A stretch of 64,000 nt of DNA from Talinum fruticosum (taxonomy: Eukaryota > Streptophyta > Magnoliopsida > Caryophyllales > Talinaceae): NCBI GenBank assembly GCA_021018815.1, contig JAITYX010000011.1, positions 7,330,501 to 7,394,500 on the forward strand. Direction: 5' to 3'. Numbering within the stretch: position 1 is the stretch's first letter; each line of letters opens with the position of its first letter. Under the pieces are notes generated by a model. That model was not told where the DNA came from and did not search any database. It worked only from the letters and a program-made list of their open reading frames with translations. This document shows, in pieces, positions 11,976-25,500 of the stretch. Position numbers and translations under genes: made by a program.

Positions 11976-14900
11976 TTAGCAATTGACACCACACTGACCC
12001 TTGGAAACACCTTGGTTGGCATCGGAGGTGAAGGGGTTGATCCGGACCCACAGAAGGGAGAAGATGGAAGCCAGGAGGATGGACCAGACAATGACGATGG
12101 TGGGGGTACGGTTCTGCCGACCCAACAGACCCTTAAGGAAGGGATACAAGTGGACTATGACCCAAAGGGCGAAGAAGAGCTTCCCAAAGAGCGGGCCCCA
12201 TGACTGGTACCCACTGTTAATGGCATAGGAGACCCCAGCCACCACCCCAACTAAGTTGATGAGGAGAACTGTGGTAGGGGAATAAGGAGGGATGTCCATT
12301 TGAAGATGTAAAGCTCGGCAAACTCCCCGTCCTCATCTGAAGCCTTGGCTGTGACAGTGAAGTTGGTGTCGATCCCAGCAAGCACCTTTAGAAGACCCTG
12401 GAAGACGGCAAAAGGTGAGCCGATGTGCCACCAATGACCCAGAACTGTTCATTCCTCCACCAGTCCTCGATGGATACCCCACTCCACCTCAGCTCGAGAA
12501 TGCCGGTGGCAGCAATGGACACGAAAAGCAAGATGAACCACATACTAGCAAAGTTGCTAATCTGTAATACAGGGTGCACAAAAAGCAAATTCAGTATATT
12601 CTATTGTTGGAAAACAAAAGCCAAATTTCAAATAAATTAAAAATGATTGAAGCTTCACTCACTGTAGGAATGATAAACTTGTTGGTCAAAAGACAGATAG
12701 CAGGAAGGATACAGTAGGCGATAAGAGGAATAGATGTCAGGGGATAAACAACAGTGTTGATGTATGCCAGTCTCTCCAAGAACCTTAACCTGCCATTGTA
12801 GCCATACCATATGGGACAATGCCTGCTAAGCAGAATCTCAACAGATCCCAAAGCCCATCGAAGCACTTGGTTCAGACGATCTGAAAGATTGAGTGGAGCC
12901 GAACCTTTGAAAGCTGGCCTTGGAGGCATGCAGTAAATCGAAATCCAACCCCGGGAATGCATCTTAAACCCAGTCAAAATATCTTCTGTAACGGAACCAT
13001 AGATCCATCCAATCTGGACAATTTAAAGCAAAATCCATGAACTTTTAGGATCAACCCAAATTGAACTTGAACTATGAAAAGAAGAAAATTTAAATCTAGG
13101 CAGCTAGTTCCTGATATCCCACCTCTTTACCCCATTCTGTCTTGTCCTCATATCCACAGCTAATGACATGGATTGCTTCTTTCAGAAGCGTTGCAGGATT
13201 TGTTGATGGTGGAATACCACCCTGCTCCATAAAGGTGGCTGCAATGAAGACTGGTGACTGACCAAATCGCTTCTCCAGACTCTTCTGAGACATGAGAAGA
13301 GACTTCTCATCATCATATCCTGCAAACACAGTCATGTGAGGTAAGATATTGCATGTTTTGTCAACAATAAACCTCGAGTGCAATGACAATGAATGCTCAT
13401 TTTTACAATTCAAAACAACTTCCCAGGTGAAATTGCAAAGGATTAATGCAAATGCAACAAATAAACCTCAAGTGCAATGACAGTGAATGCTCATTTTTTA
13501 CAATTCAAAACAACTTCCCAGGTGAAATTGCAAAGGATTAATACAAATGCAACAAATTCTAGTTCATCAATTTCCAGATCCTCTTGTTTGCCCTTCAAAA
13601 TTCAAAACAGTTTAGCTATAAGCTATCAAGAATTGAGGGAGTCATACTTGACAAAGAATATTCTGAATAAGACTCATGCCAGTAATGAGGGAATTATCGC
13701 AGTTCATTTTTACCTTCAACCCCTCGTCAATATCTTCCATGTTGAAAATAGGTATTGAAGATTCACTCCTTTTAGGTCCCCTCTTCTTATCCATGTATTT
13801 TTACCACTCTTTCCCTTCTTCCTCGAACCAAAACAATTTTTCACAATGAAGTTCGGCTCTAAATCTTCTTCGGTCAATACTGGATCATACCCGTAGAGAG
13901 CTTGTCTATTAAAACAACATCCAGTTCCCACATAAACTGGCCCCTGGATGCCATCCTGCCCTTTCATGTTAATCTGCACAGTAGAAAGACAGTCAGTTAT
14001 TTGAAGCTTACATTTAAGGGGAACACAAGTTAAAAGCATCTTTAATGATGGATGGTAAGGGTACAAAAACATACATCGAAAAACACAATGTTTCTGTTAG
14101 CATATCGATCGTGTAAATCAATGCCATCAAACCTCTGCGGAAACTGCACGTAGCAGGTTTTCCTTCCCAGGGCAGGGTCCATCATGAAACACATGGCTTC
14201 TTTAAGACATTTACTGTTATTGAAGTAGTGATCACAGTCAACGTTCAGTAGATATGCACCATTGGTCAATACTGCAGAAACTCGGATCTGCATAGCATTT
14301 CAAAAAAGAAAAAGAAAAAAATCCTTCAAGATCAAATTCTACTAATTGCAGTTAATGCAGAAAATATATCCCAAAAACGAGAAAGGATACATCACATGAG
14401 GCCAACAAATCTTCAAATAATGAAACAAGAACAAGAGAATTTTTTTCTTTGAAGGGAATAATTGCCGAGAGAACTAGCCCTCCCCCCCAAAAAAAAAGAA
14501 AAGAAAAAAATTCCAAAAAGCTCAGAAGAGGCACACAGACCAAAGCATTCATGGCACCAGCTTTCTTGTGATGTTGGAATCCAGGCCTCTTCTCACGAGA
14601 CACATAAACTAGCCTTGGCAACTCATTTCCGTCTGTGTCAAGGCCTCCACTGTGACCCAAAAACACCTGCAAAGAATAGTTTTATAAGAACATGATAACA
14701 GTGTAAAAGCTACAAAAAAAAAAAGAATTATAATCAATTCAGAGTCAAATTTTCACCTGGATCATTCCTGGATGGTCCCTCGGATTGTTTCCAGGCCAGG
14801 GTGTGCCATCTTGCATTGTCCATCCTTCTTCAGGCATCTTTTGTGCTTTAGCAACGAGGGCATTGATTCGAACCTTGAATTCTTCATATTCCCTCTGCAG

Positions 14901-17900
14901 AAAGAATGCTCATACTGTGAGTATCCCCAAAAGGTAAATATCAAAAAGTAATCCATGCATCTCATACGACAGCAGTGAACCCTTTTGAACAAGATACATA
15001 CTCAAATATTAACCATTCCCACCCCCACCCCCACCCCCCAAAAAAAACAAAACAAAAAAAAAAAAAGAAAGAGAAGGGGGATCACTGTGGCTGATACAGA
15101 ACATTTTGAATTAAGTGTGCCTCTTTCCAAATATGTTGGGATCTCAGTAATTCACACGTGTCCATTATTAAGGAATACCAACTTTTCTTGTATAAAGGTT
15201 GCTGGAGATACTGTTGCATAAATATAAGTCTGCCCACCAAGGTTTGAGCATTTTTCTTTTTTTTTTTTGGGGGGTTGGGGGGTGGTGGAAGGCAGAAGCA
15301 AGAGGCTCATGAACATCAGAGGGAACAGACTTTAGTTTCCATCCGAGCATTTTCCTCTCCAATACTGGATTTACACCCAATTGACCGCCTTAAATGGAGA
15401 GTATATATACACAGGACAAAATTTGGCAGTTTTCATTAACACCTTATTACAGCTAGGCCAGTTTGTAAACTTTAATAGTCACACAAATGTCCCATATCTT
15501 ATGTAAAGTAGAATTTTTTATTTCTCTTTTTGGGAACTGGGGCGGGAGAGGGGCAATCACATGTCCACATCCTTCCCAAAAGAAGTTGATGATGTTTGAA
15601 CCCCACTTATAACTTGGCAGTTTTCATGAACACCTTACAGATAGGTCAGTTTTTAAAAGGCATTAACTGCCTATTATTCCACTTTAGAGTTTGGTGAGAT
15701 AATTGACTTTTAGTCCAAATAGAGAGGCTGCATGGTTCAAAATACCACCCCCAAATTGAAGTGAGATTCAGATGAGAGGAAAATAATACAGATATGACTC
15801 TGTAGAAGCATGGGAACAGAAGACAAGACTCATAGAAAACATTAGATTAAAGACCACAGATATATCAACTTCAATTAACCATATTTTGCGATCATATCAT
15901 TAAGGTCAATACTGCGTCATCAGTTACCTTCATTGCTCTGCGTTCCTTGACAAAAGAAGGCTGTATCTTGTCTTTTAAGTAATCTATCTTTTGTGCGAAG
16001 TAGAACTCTGGAGCCCTTGGCTCAATATTGAACTTCTTACAGAAGGGTACCCATTTCCTTGCGAATTCAGCAGTCTCCGAGAGGGCCTCAAAGGTTAGCA
16101 TTGCTGAACCATCATCCGAAACATAGCAAGAAACTTTGTCGACAGGGTAGTCCACAGCTAAAATGGACAACACAGTATTAGCTGTAATGAGAGGGGGCTC
16201 TTTCATAGGATCCACCGTACTCACAAAGACATCAATAGGAGCTAGCTGTGATGGCTCTCCTCCCGATCATACCTGGAAAATAGAATTGCATTTAAGTTCA
16301 TATTAATACCAAAAATGATAATATGGTGAGAAGCACAACAAAAGAAGACATGCTAAGAAGATGCTCGTTGTACTAACCTCATGGCAAGCCTGTCAAGGAA
16401 TGTCTCACGGTTGATAGGATACCATTTTGGAAACTGATCCAGAAGCCAAGAGAACGCAAACCAGATCTCACAAATTACTGATATAAGCCACAGTGGATAA
16501 GCGTCCTTCACAGGATGGCTAACACGGTATTGCAAGAAGAAGCCCAAGATGATTAGACGAAGGATGATGACAACACGGTAAGGAGTGAGATGGGACGAGG
16601 GAATAGGGACAATACGACTCATTGGTTGGCGTGCATCATCAGCCCTGTAAAAGATAAATAGGAAATTCAGGAGCACAGTATAAGTTAACCCTGATCTAAG
16701 AGATTAAGGATGATATATGGAAATTTAAAGGAACAGACCCCACCAACACCAAATAAAGCACAGCTATGGCAAACATCAAGAATTCTCCACTTACAAAACC
16801 ATTCTAACCTTCCCCAATGACCTCCCTCTCTCTTTGGGAAAGAGATAAGCAGGAAAGTAAAGTGGCTTCCACACAGACAAAAACTTCTGTTATAAGACAT
16901 AGCAGCAAATAGGAAAATATTCCAGGAAATAGTGAGGAATGTATTATCATTAGTGACCCGGAAGGTTAAAAATGAAAAGACAAGAAAATTCATTTTGAAG
17001 GTGTTAATTCAAACAATAAATATGGGGCTTTGAAACTTCTCCCATTAGATTCAAATCCTCCCACCCCTATTTCCACTAGCCTAGACCTGCAAGGAAATAA
17101 CTTCAAAACAACTAGCGCCATCCCCAGTTTATTCCATCATGGAAAAGAAGGGAATAAGGTAGTAAAGAATCACACAGAATATTGCCAATGAAAACCAATC
17201 AGCACGTCAAATTTATGCATTAAAAAGGAATAACACAAAGACAAATGCTCACATCTGCAACTCTTCTCCATTTGAACCAGAGCCTTCCATGTCACCTCCC
17301 TTTCCCTCTGAGTATCGGTTTGTCATCTGCACAATATTCTTCTCCTGCTTGAGTTTCCAACCTTCAACCCTTTCTTTCCAGTCAACACTACCAAGCCCAT
17401 AAGAATTCAAGTCTTTTGAAGGGTCCACAATTCTTACAGGAACTGTCAGATCATATTTCTTGCCATTATTAACAGTAATGCAATATAAAAGAAGACAGAG
17501 GTGCAACAATTCAATGACATATATAAAAGAATAGATTACCTGGCTGGCAGGGGTCAATGTAAGGAATTGAATGGTTACCACGCTTCTCAGGACCAATAGG
17601 ACCTGATGTGCTTCTCACAGATCGTGTGTCTGGTGTGGCACTAGGAATCTCACCAGAGACCTGAAAAATATTGTCAATCTTGCTTAGCAAGTAGATTTCA
17701 CCATCCCAATCTAATTAATGATTATGCATTTCAAGATTGTACCTAAAAAATGTTCTGATAAGAGTAGACTTCTGTTTTCCCCTTTTCAGTTCTTTTTTAT
17801 TTGGGTTTTTTTTTTTTTAGGGTGAGGGGGCAGACAAGGGGTCTAAAGCATACATATTGTGGGGTGGAGAGTAAGCCCCTCACACAGTTTTCATGTCTTC

Positions 17901-20120
17901 TAGAGGGATGGGAAAAACTAATGGCTTCAACCATGATTTATGCGGAGCTTTGCACAGGAAACTACATGAAATCATGCATAGCTTGCATTCCCAAGAGCAT
18001 TCAAACAACTGATTCATGAGATGGATATTCTCATCAAATATGAAGATAATGCATTATTATCATTATCAGACGGCTACCACCATCACTAACTACCAGGTTG
18101 AAAAAACTTCTAATGTAAACAGATAAAGGTAGCTCAGCTTCTTATTCTTTTACAGTATTACTTAATCTGAGGACCAACCTCTCTGAATCAACATTAATTT
18201 TCTTAGCAAACATTAATGTTTCCTTACCTATAGATAACAAGAGGACCTAAAGAAAATCGATTACATAATTCTTGCATTCAGTATTCCATCTATGAAAAAT
18301 GTGAGGTATATACCAAATAACTCCATGAAATTGAGTTTTGAATGACCAAATTCAGAAGGACTTCATCTTTTTATCATATACAATGAAGAATTGACTAAAA
18401 TCAACAGTAAACTTTCTCACTAAACTATTTTATAAAACTCATTCCTAAAAGTCTAAAACCCATGTGTTTAGACATAGAATAGAACAAGTAGCTTAAAGTC
18501 AAAGAAAACACTGACATAGCTCACTGAATGCTCAAACAATAAACAAGAAGTCAGAGTCCAGACCACAATGCAGCTCTTTATATGATTTTTCTTTTACCTT
18601 CAAAGAACCTTCTATTACAGACCAGAAGACAGATAAAATCTACATGAATAGCCATGTTCATAGTAGAGTAACTACGTATCTCACTTACTGGCTGGCCATT
18701 GGTAAGAAGAGGAATTGGCTGAGATTCATGCCTAGACGATGAAGAGAGGTCAACGTTCTCTCCCTGCCACTGGCGTCTAGCCTTGCTAGTTGCTCTAGTA
18801 TAATTGAACTCATTCTCGAGATCATCAACATCATCCTCTTCATCATCTCCTTCCACTCTAGGACTCCCTGACATAAAATCAAGACATTAGCTTCACTCAT
18901 TGCAGCTGAGCGACAAGGAAAAACTTAACAATAATAGAAAATGGCTCTAGAGTCTAGAACAAGCTAACCTTTGTGTCTCTTGTATCTTGTCTTGCATTGA
19001 GGGCAACATTGGTTCCCGTCCTTCCTCTCATACTCATAGCAAGGCCTGCAAACTGGGAAAGCACATTCATTGCAAGCGACGAAGACATCACCATTTGCAG
19101 TGAGTCCCACAGTATCCCCACATATCTGACATATTTGGCCATCCAATGCCTTCAAAGGTTTGGGCTGCAATTTTCCACAAGAAGAACTCTTATATCAGGA
19201 GCATATAATTGCGATGCTGCGGCTCACACCAATTTTGCCAGTATGTTCAAAACTTTGGCAGGAAAAATGAAGATCTAAGTACATCCACTGCAAACAACCT
19301 AAGGATCACAATTGCCTAAGAAAGTGAAAGCTGTAATGATAGCAATCAAGATTTCGCAATTGGAGAACAAGATTGAGGAAGGAACAATATCCAACATGCA
19401 CCTTTGATCTAGTGAACAAATTTTATTCATAGAATTACTCAACAAGCAAGAATCCAAGTCAAATTATGCATAAAATATTTTGAAGATCACAGCCACCGAC
19501 AGGCAAGGAATACTTGATTTTAAATCCCACTAAGACTCAAGGCTGGAACTCAATGGCTCAGACGTAATTACTAGTAAAGGCAGCAAATATAGATTCAAAT
19601 GGCAATCTCTTCTCTAACACCACCCACTAATTTCCCATTTGACCAAATTCAAAAACAAAAACAAAAACAAAAATGTAATTCCACCTCACACATCTCATCC
19701 CCGTGCGAGTAAAATCAGTCTGAGAATTCTGACTAATTGCAGACACGGGAATTTCAAACAATAGGATCCCACTCTTATATCAATTCTCTGGAATAGATGA
19801 CATCAACTACAATGCTCATAGTCATCCAATTCAATCACCATTATGCAAAATCTAATCAAAATAAACAACAGCTCAGATCATTATATCCATCTTAGATCTA
19901 GTCGCAGAAATGTGAGCATTATATATATAGAAATTAAACAAAGAAAACAGATGGGATATCACAATCAGATCGAATCACATTCAAAATCGAAATCAAGAGA
20001 TTGACTTTCACCATCAGAAAAAGCAAGCTCACTCACCCCACTATCAGTACTGTCATGACGAATCCGAACTAGCTCGTTCCTTTTGTAAGATCCAGCCACC
20101 ATTCCACCAGTCGCCTCCAT
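11976..20120 (-). CDS. CESA1: Cellulose synthase catalytic subunit, CESA1 type
   Basis: Plasma-membrane glycosyltransferase of family GT2 that polymerises UDP-glucose into beta-1,4-glucan in the primary-wall rosette complex. Fourteen coding exons, high to low: 20037-20120, 18969-19164, 18689-18867, 17540-17660, 17253-17442, 16378-16644, 15928-16272, 14757-14894, 14541-14666, 14075-14287, 13714-13973, 13123-13319, 12663-13013, 11976-12561; all introns GT-AG. Length would be 1,085 residues, close to Arabidopsis CESA1 (1,081). N-terminal RING-type zinc finger C40-C85 (CQICGD ... CCPQC), acidic variable region, two then six membrane spans. Catalytic motifs: DDG (about 399), DCD (566-568), TED (782-784), QVLRW (822-826). 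[20 protein letters not shown] and [14 protein letters not shown] point to the CESA1 branch. Five single-base losses, all in homopolymers (exon 7 one, exon 11 two, exon 14 two), break the frame; see findings. I think they are sequence errors, not decay. Confidence 0.93.
13367..13555. repeat. 94-bp tandem duplication inside a CESA1 intron
   Basis: Two nearly identical units (13367-13460 and 13461-13555) lie in the intron between exons 11 and 12. Each contains CAACTTCCCAGGTGAAATTG. They differ at only a few bases, so the duplication is recent. Exonic sequence is untouched. Confidence 0.9.
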
Positions 20121-20157
<37 letters not shown>

Positions 20158-20350
20158 ACTCAACCCCAAATGCGTTAATCGGATTCCAGATTTCTCAAAA
20201 TCAGAGATATCTGGAGAAGATCTGAAGCGGGCAATCGCTCAAACTACAAGAAATTGGAGCAAATGAGATGGGCACATCCTCAAGTCCGCCTTCTCTCAGT
20301 TGTCCATCTCTCTTTCTCTCTCTCTGTCTATCTGTCTCTCTCTCTAAATA
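20121..20350 (-). promoter_or_regulatory. CESA1 5' leader with CT/GA tracts
   Basis: Just upstream of the CESA1 ATG there is a (CT)n run at 20124-20156 on the plus strand and a second CT-rich block at about 20308-20345. Such tracts are frequent in plant 5' UTRs. No TATA box was assigned. Confidence 0.45.
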
Positions 20351-21075
20351 CACAACACTTTCACTTTTCAGTGAGGTTTATCAGTTTATTATTATTATTT
20401 TTTGACAAATAATTACATGCTTCTAATAATAATAACACAAAAACTATATTAGTTAGTGTTCGAATTACCGGAATATCCAGTAGCCGGTAACACAAAGTTG
20501 TTTTGTGAAAACAGTTGACAGTATGCTGTGTACAGTCTGTACATGAGAAAACCGGTGATTGTCGGTAGCCCAAGCAAACCATCGCTTCCCTTTCTGTCGG
20601 TGGTGTTTCTCTCCCAATTTTGAGGCCTCACTTTGGCTGAAACTACGGGAATGCCCCTGCAGTCGATTTAACCCTTGAAACTTCATACCGTGTTACTTCA
20701 AACGTCGCTGTCATTTAGCTGTCTCCAGTGGGGTATTTTCGTCAAAAGTGAGTTTACGATACTTCTAACTAACTCTACAATTTGTTTAGTAGTATTTTAT
20801 TTGTTTTGGTGGAGTTGTAGTAATTTTGTAGATTTTTCCATTTTAAAAAAATAATTGTGGATTTTGCCTGTCGTTTTCACGCTTCACCAGACCAATCAGC
20901 TTCCACCATTATGACGTAATATTTATGCCACAAATTTCAAACCAACATTCTTAAATCTCCTTGATTTTTATAACTTATTTATGACCCATCGAAATTAAAA
21001 TTAAATTGACTTGATTAATGGGTGCTTGGCCTATTTTTGAAGCCAAGGTTTCCATTTGAACTTTACCTTATAAAT
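20351..21075. other. CESA1 upstream intergenic DNA
   Basis: Presumably carries the CESA1 promoter. The open frames here (60-73 codons) show no motif. Nothing else recognised. Confidence 0.4.
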
Positions 21076-21080
21076 TAAGT

Positions 21081-21502
21081 GGGTGTTTGGCTTAAATTTT
21101 AAAACTGTTTTTAAATTTAAAAATAAAAATTATGCCAAACACTAGTTTTTAAAAATTTAAAACTATTTTTCAAAAACAATTTTGTAAAAACTCCCTAGAA
21201 ACGTAAACAATGAATAATTTCGAACAAACTCCATAATGACCACCTAAAATCACATTCTCTCTCTGTCTCTCCTATCTTTCTACGTTATTTTAATTTTTTT
21301 CTCCTCTATCATCTCTTTCTTATTTTATTTTATATATATCTTATTTCTATCTTTTTAGAAATTTTGGTCAAACAAATTAATTATTTGAAAAACACTTATA
21401 TAAAATTTAGGCCAAACACTTCAAATTTTTCTTAAAAACAATTTTCAAAAAATACTTTTTAAAAACAAAAATAATTTTTTAAAAATTAGGCCAAACATGC
21501 TC
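21081..21502. mobile_element. MITE-like element, superfamily unresolved
   Basis: About 420 bp, AT-rich, non-coding. The ends are inverted: GGGTGTTTGGC at the left and GCCAAACATGCTC at the right, continuing as TTAAATTTTAAAA-like sequence on both sides. Flanked by TAAGT on each side (21076-21080 and 21503-21507). The end sequence resembles both Tourist/Harbinger and hAT MITEs, whose target duplications differ (3 and 8 bp), so the class is open. Confidence 0.55.
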
Positions 21503-21860
21503 TAAGTTCATATCCGGCGAAAACACAGTGAAATATTATAAAAAGAAAAATTATAACTAGTGAGAGAATCGCATGCGTGTCTATGGTTAAATTGGTAAGT
21601 ACATATTCAAAGACTTGAAAGTTATGATATAAAAGAAATTTAGTGTTGTAACTTCTTTTTTTTTTTTTTTTGGTATAAATGCTTATTTTTTGAAACGAGG
21701 AAACATAGTTTTAAAAAAGTGATTGGATTCAAATGAATCATATTTTAGGGGTATCAAATAATTATATATCATATTATAAATTTAGGTATTTATGTAATAT
21801 ACTTTGGAATTATTTATTATTTTTAAATTATAGACTGTTTTTTTGGGTAGTTATATATCA

Positions 21861-22559
21861 CTAGTGTTATACCCTTGCAATGTAAATACTTTAGTTATTT
21901 TTAATTTTAATTTTATTAATGTAAATAAATAATAAAATATATATTTTTTATTAAAATAGATGATGATTTTATAACAATATAATTATTGCACTTTTATATA
22001 ATTTTTATATTATTTACTACTTTTTAAAATTCTCTAATATGTCAAACTTTTTCTTTTTATTATTGATAGGTACATGAAATATCTTTTAAATATTAATTAA
22101 TTTAATAAAAATTATATTACATTCTTACTAATTATTTTACACATATGCAATTAAAAATTTATTTATTTTATTAAGTATATCTATTTTATTAATTCAATCT
22201 AATATGGACATTTATGTAGTCAAGTAATCCTATATGATTATTACATGTGTTACTCATATAATCATATTTTTTCGTTTTCAACCCAACACTCATACATTGA
22301 TTCTCTCCAACTTTTTTATATTATAAAAAGTATATTAATACATATATAAAACGGTAGTGTTCGAATGTGAATAAATTAGTTTTTGGATCAATATAATTGT
22401 TTAATTTATGGGTACACAATTTTATACAAATTAATTATTTAAGACATAATTAAATGCATATCTTATATAAACACTACAAATTGATTATACAAATTGCACA
22501 TAAGCATTATATGTGTCACTCATATAGAGCTCCTACCTAACTTTTAATATATATATAGA
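21861..22559 (-). mobile_element. Non-autonomous Helitron-like element (about 0.7 kb)
   Basis: Read on the minus strand it starts TCTATATATATATTAAAA after an A and ends GCAAGGGTATAACACTAG before a T. Its start and its GTATAAC-CTAG end match the 9733-10942 element. It shares long alignable sequence with 32204-32940 (for example TTTATGTAGTCAAGTAATCC... at about 22210 and TTTATGTAGTCAAGTAATTC at about 32597). No coding frame. Confidence 0.6.
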
Positions 22560-23469
22560 TATAGATATATGATGTTTTGGTCTAAAATTGTTGAAAAGCA
22601 AGCAATATGGTTTTTGAAAAATCAATATCCCTAAAGTATAGTGCATAGATGTTCGGGTTTATAATATGATATATAATCATCGGAACTCCAAAAGTACATG
22701 TGAAGAATATATAGTGGATATTCTCCCACATTGATAAAATAGATGGTCTTGAGTGTGTATATATAAGTTTGTCAATTACTCTTTCCACATCGAATTAAAT
22801 TTAGGATAGAACCTCATAAACTTATATATATTACTTAATTGACTAACGCTCAATTGTAAAAATTAACAGTATTTTTATTTTAATCGAATAATTCTAAATA
22901 AAAATACGCAAATATGATTTGTTAAAATACATAAAGAAAATTGTGCACTTTTAACGAAAGGAAAAGAAAGGAGAGGAGAACAATAAACTTGGCAAAACTT
23001 ATCGGAACCGAACGGGTTAACTCGAATGATTCGAAACTCGACCTAAACCGACAATCAAAACAGACTCAACCGATTTCAACTTGAAACCTAAAAAAAAAAA
23101 AAACCAATCCGGAATTGAATCAACGTGAAACCTAATTGAACCGATTATGACTCGAACCCGAAATGATCGTACTAAAGTCAAATCCAAACTAGTTCATACC
23201 TACGATTTAACCTAAACACAAATGACTCAAACCCAAATCGAATCCAATTTTCACCCAACAAGATTCCACCCTAACCTAGTTCAAATTCAATATATGTGTA
23301 CATAATTTTTGATATTTCATTATATTTGTAACTTATTTAGATTTTGTAACTTTTCCAAAGAACTTAGCAATTAATAAACTAATAGTCGCACAAGTGGTAT
23401 ACCGGCTTCCACATATCACACTATTGTCTAATCAACTATGACAACCCTATACAAATTTTGCTACAAGAT
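22560..23469. other. Intergenic, no gene recognised
   Basis: AT-rich. Between 22985 and 23290 there is a stretch rich in short CGAA/ACTCGAA/AACCGA words that looks like an old degenerate repeat. No coding motif. Confidence 0.4.
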
Positions 23470-24960
23470 ATTAGTTCAATTTTTTTTTTTTGAAACAAAA
23501 ATTAGTAGCTTTCATTTCACCTTTCAAGCTCCTATAATAAGCATAATTACAATTCAACACTCTAATTCAACACCCACAGTAAATGCCTCTTAGTACCTAA
23601 AGACAACCAAGTATGTGTTGAATTTGATGCATCCGCTGATTATGTACAACATACATTTTGTTATACACAGTATCCTTGATAAGTTGAATCACCCTATTTA
23701 GTTTTGGTTTGTCCTTGTTACAGCATATTTCATTTCTCAAGTGTCATACTTTATATATATAAGTAGTTATCGTAGTCAATAACAACTTTTTCTAGAATCT
23801 ACTACTCTTGTAGTTGATTATCCAATTGAGGAAGCATCGATAGGAGTCCAACTTAGGCTTAATTTTCAGCAAATCAAGAATATCATTTCTCACAGTCTTG
23901 GTGAGAAGGCAATCAAATAGCAAGTGTTCTTAGGTTTTAGTTCGTTGATGAGGACTGCTCTACTTGAAAATTGTAATAGCTCATCTTTTTCTTCAAGACT
24001 AACCCTAGCTATCACTATTACTGATTTCTACGAGTTGATTTTCATATCGAAGACTTAGCAAACATAACCCAAGATCCCAACAAGCACGCCGAGGAGCTCT
24101 TTTCAGCCTTACAAAACATCATTAAATCATTTGCAAAGGCTAGTTAACTAAGTCTCAAGAGTTTTTCATCTAGCCTGGTAATAGAAAATATTCCTTTGGG
24201 TCTACATTTTGATAAATCTTTAAAGCATTATGTAACTAACACAAACAATAATGGAGACATTGGGTCCCCCTGTCTAAGCACACTTCCCCTTTGAAGAACC
24301 CATGTTCTGATCCATTGATAAACACCGAAAAATATACAAATCTTAAGTAGGCCATAATCCATTCAATAGCTCTCTGTGGAAAGTGAAAGCCTTTTAGAAA
24401 TTACTCAATGAATTTATGATGCACTCGAATCATAGGCTTTTTATAGGTCAATTTTCATGATGCATCCGGGTGTGTTATGCTTCCTGTCAGTAACCCCTAC
24501 TTAGCTCTTGACATAGCATGATGTTTTGCACTAACTCTCTTCCTGGTATGAATGCACATTGAGTATCATCTACGAATAATTGAAATGGCTCTTTGATTCT
24601 GTTTCGATTAGTTTGGATATGAATTTGTAGAAAACTAAGCAGCATCCAATTGGTCTAAAACCCCTACATTGCTTAGGCGAGTTAACCTTGGGCATTAAAA
24701 CCAGCTTTGTATGACTAAACTACTTCAGAATGCTTTTGTAAAAACTCACTAATATTCTTCTAGCAACACTTAAAAAACCCTATATTGAACCTATTTAGAC
24801 CTGATGATTTTATCTTTGGGATGTCATTTAAAACCCGAAGAACTTCCCTAGGTTGGAAAGATTTACACAAGATTCTTTTTTGCTCAAGTGAGAGGACATT
24901 GCCATATACAAAAAGTTCCTGAGGGCATTGACTTCTTTGTTAATATGAAGATCCTTAACA
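23470..24960 (-). pseudogene. Dead L1-type LINE fragment (reverse transcriptase)
   Basis: On the minus strand, high to low: K-A-Y-D-S at about 24422-24452 (RT domain), V-L-R-Q-G-D-P-M-S-P-L-L-F-V-L at about 24236-24285, then L-A-F-A-N-D-L at 24121-24141, where active LINEs have F-A-D-D; the first catalytic Asp is Asn. A zinc-binding RT tail (L-L-F-D-C-L-like) follows near 23905. The 3' end is marked by a T-run on the plus strand at 23479-23491, that is, a poly(A) tail on the minus strand. Many stops and frameshifts; 5' truncated. Confidence 0.75.
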
Positions 24961-25089
24961 TATTTTGGAAAAATGTCATCATGTTTTCATTAACCTATTC
25001 TCTACTTTCAATTCTCTAACCTCCATCTATAAGGGAATTTATATAATTTGACTGTTTTCTCTACTTTAGCACTGAAAAGAATAGCTTAG

Positions 25090-25500
25090 AGCATTGGTCA
25101 TCCCAAGTGATCTCGTAGTATTCCATACTTGTATGGAAACATAGAAATTTGTACAGAGGATTCTAGAAGATAAACCTACACCTTAGGATCAAATCAATCT
25201 CCATCGTATATTAAAAAGGTAAGAGCCTATATAAACCCCCAAGGGAACTCATTTGTACGGCACCTAAGAGAATCCATTCAAGCTTCTAAGTAAAGTAATA
25301 CACAAGCATTCTCGCAAACTCTCCAAGTGTTCTCTTGCTTACTTAGCTTCTTCCAAGCTTAAGTCACGTAACCTCAAAGGCTTACTAGCAAGCTAGAGAA
25401 GAGTTCGAGTATAGTTTGCTAGCGCCACACATGTGTTAAGATGTTAAGTTTGAGTGAATTATCATCCCATGACACATGGAAGGGGGTTCCCTTGAGCAAA
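25090..25500. other. Possible LTR or promoter fragment
   Basis: Contains a TATA-like CCTATATAAACCCCCAAGG at about 25228 followed by a CT-rich leader, the arrangement of a retroelement LTR. No matching partner LTR or primer site was found in the window, so this is weak. Confidence 0.25.

Noticed and set aside
11976..20120. Calling CESA1 a pseudogene because of the frameshifts
   Set aside because: All five changes are one-base losses in homopolymers and nothing else is damaged, so sequence error is the simpler explanation.
22720..22790. snRNA-type promoter (TCCCACATTG followed about 34 bp later by TATATATAAG)
   Set aside because: The motif pair resembles a plant USE plus TATA, but no snRNA sequence follows at the expected start, so it is probably chance in AT-rich DNA.
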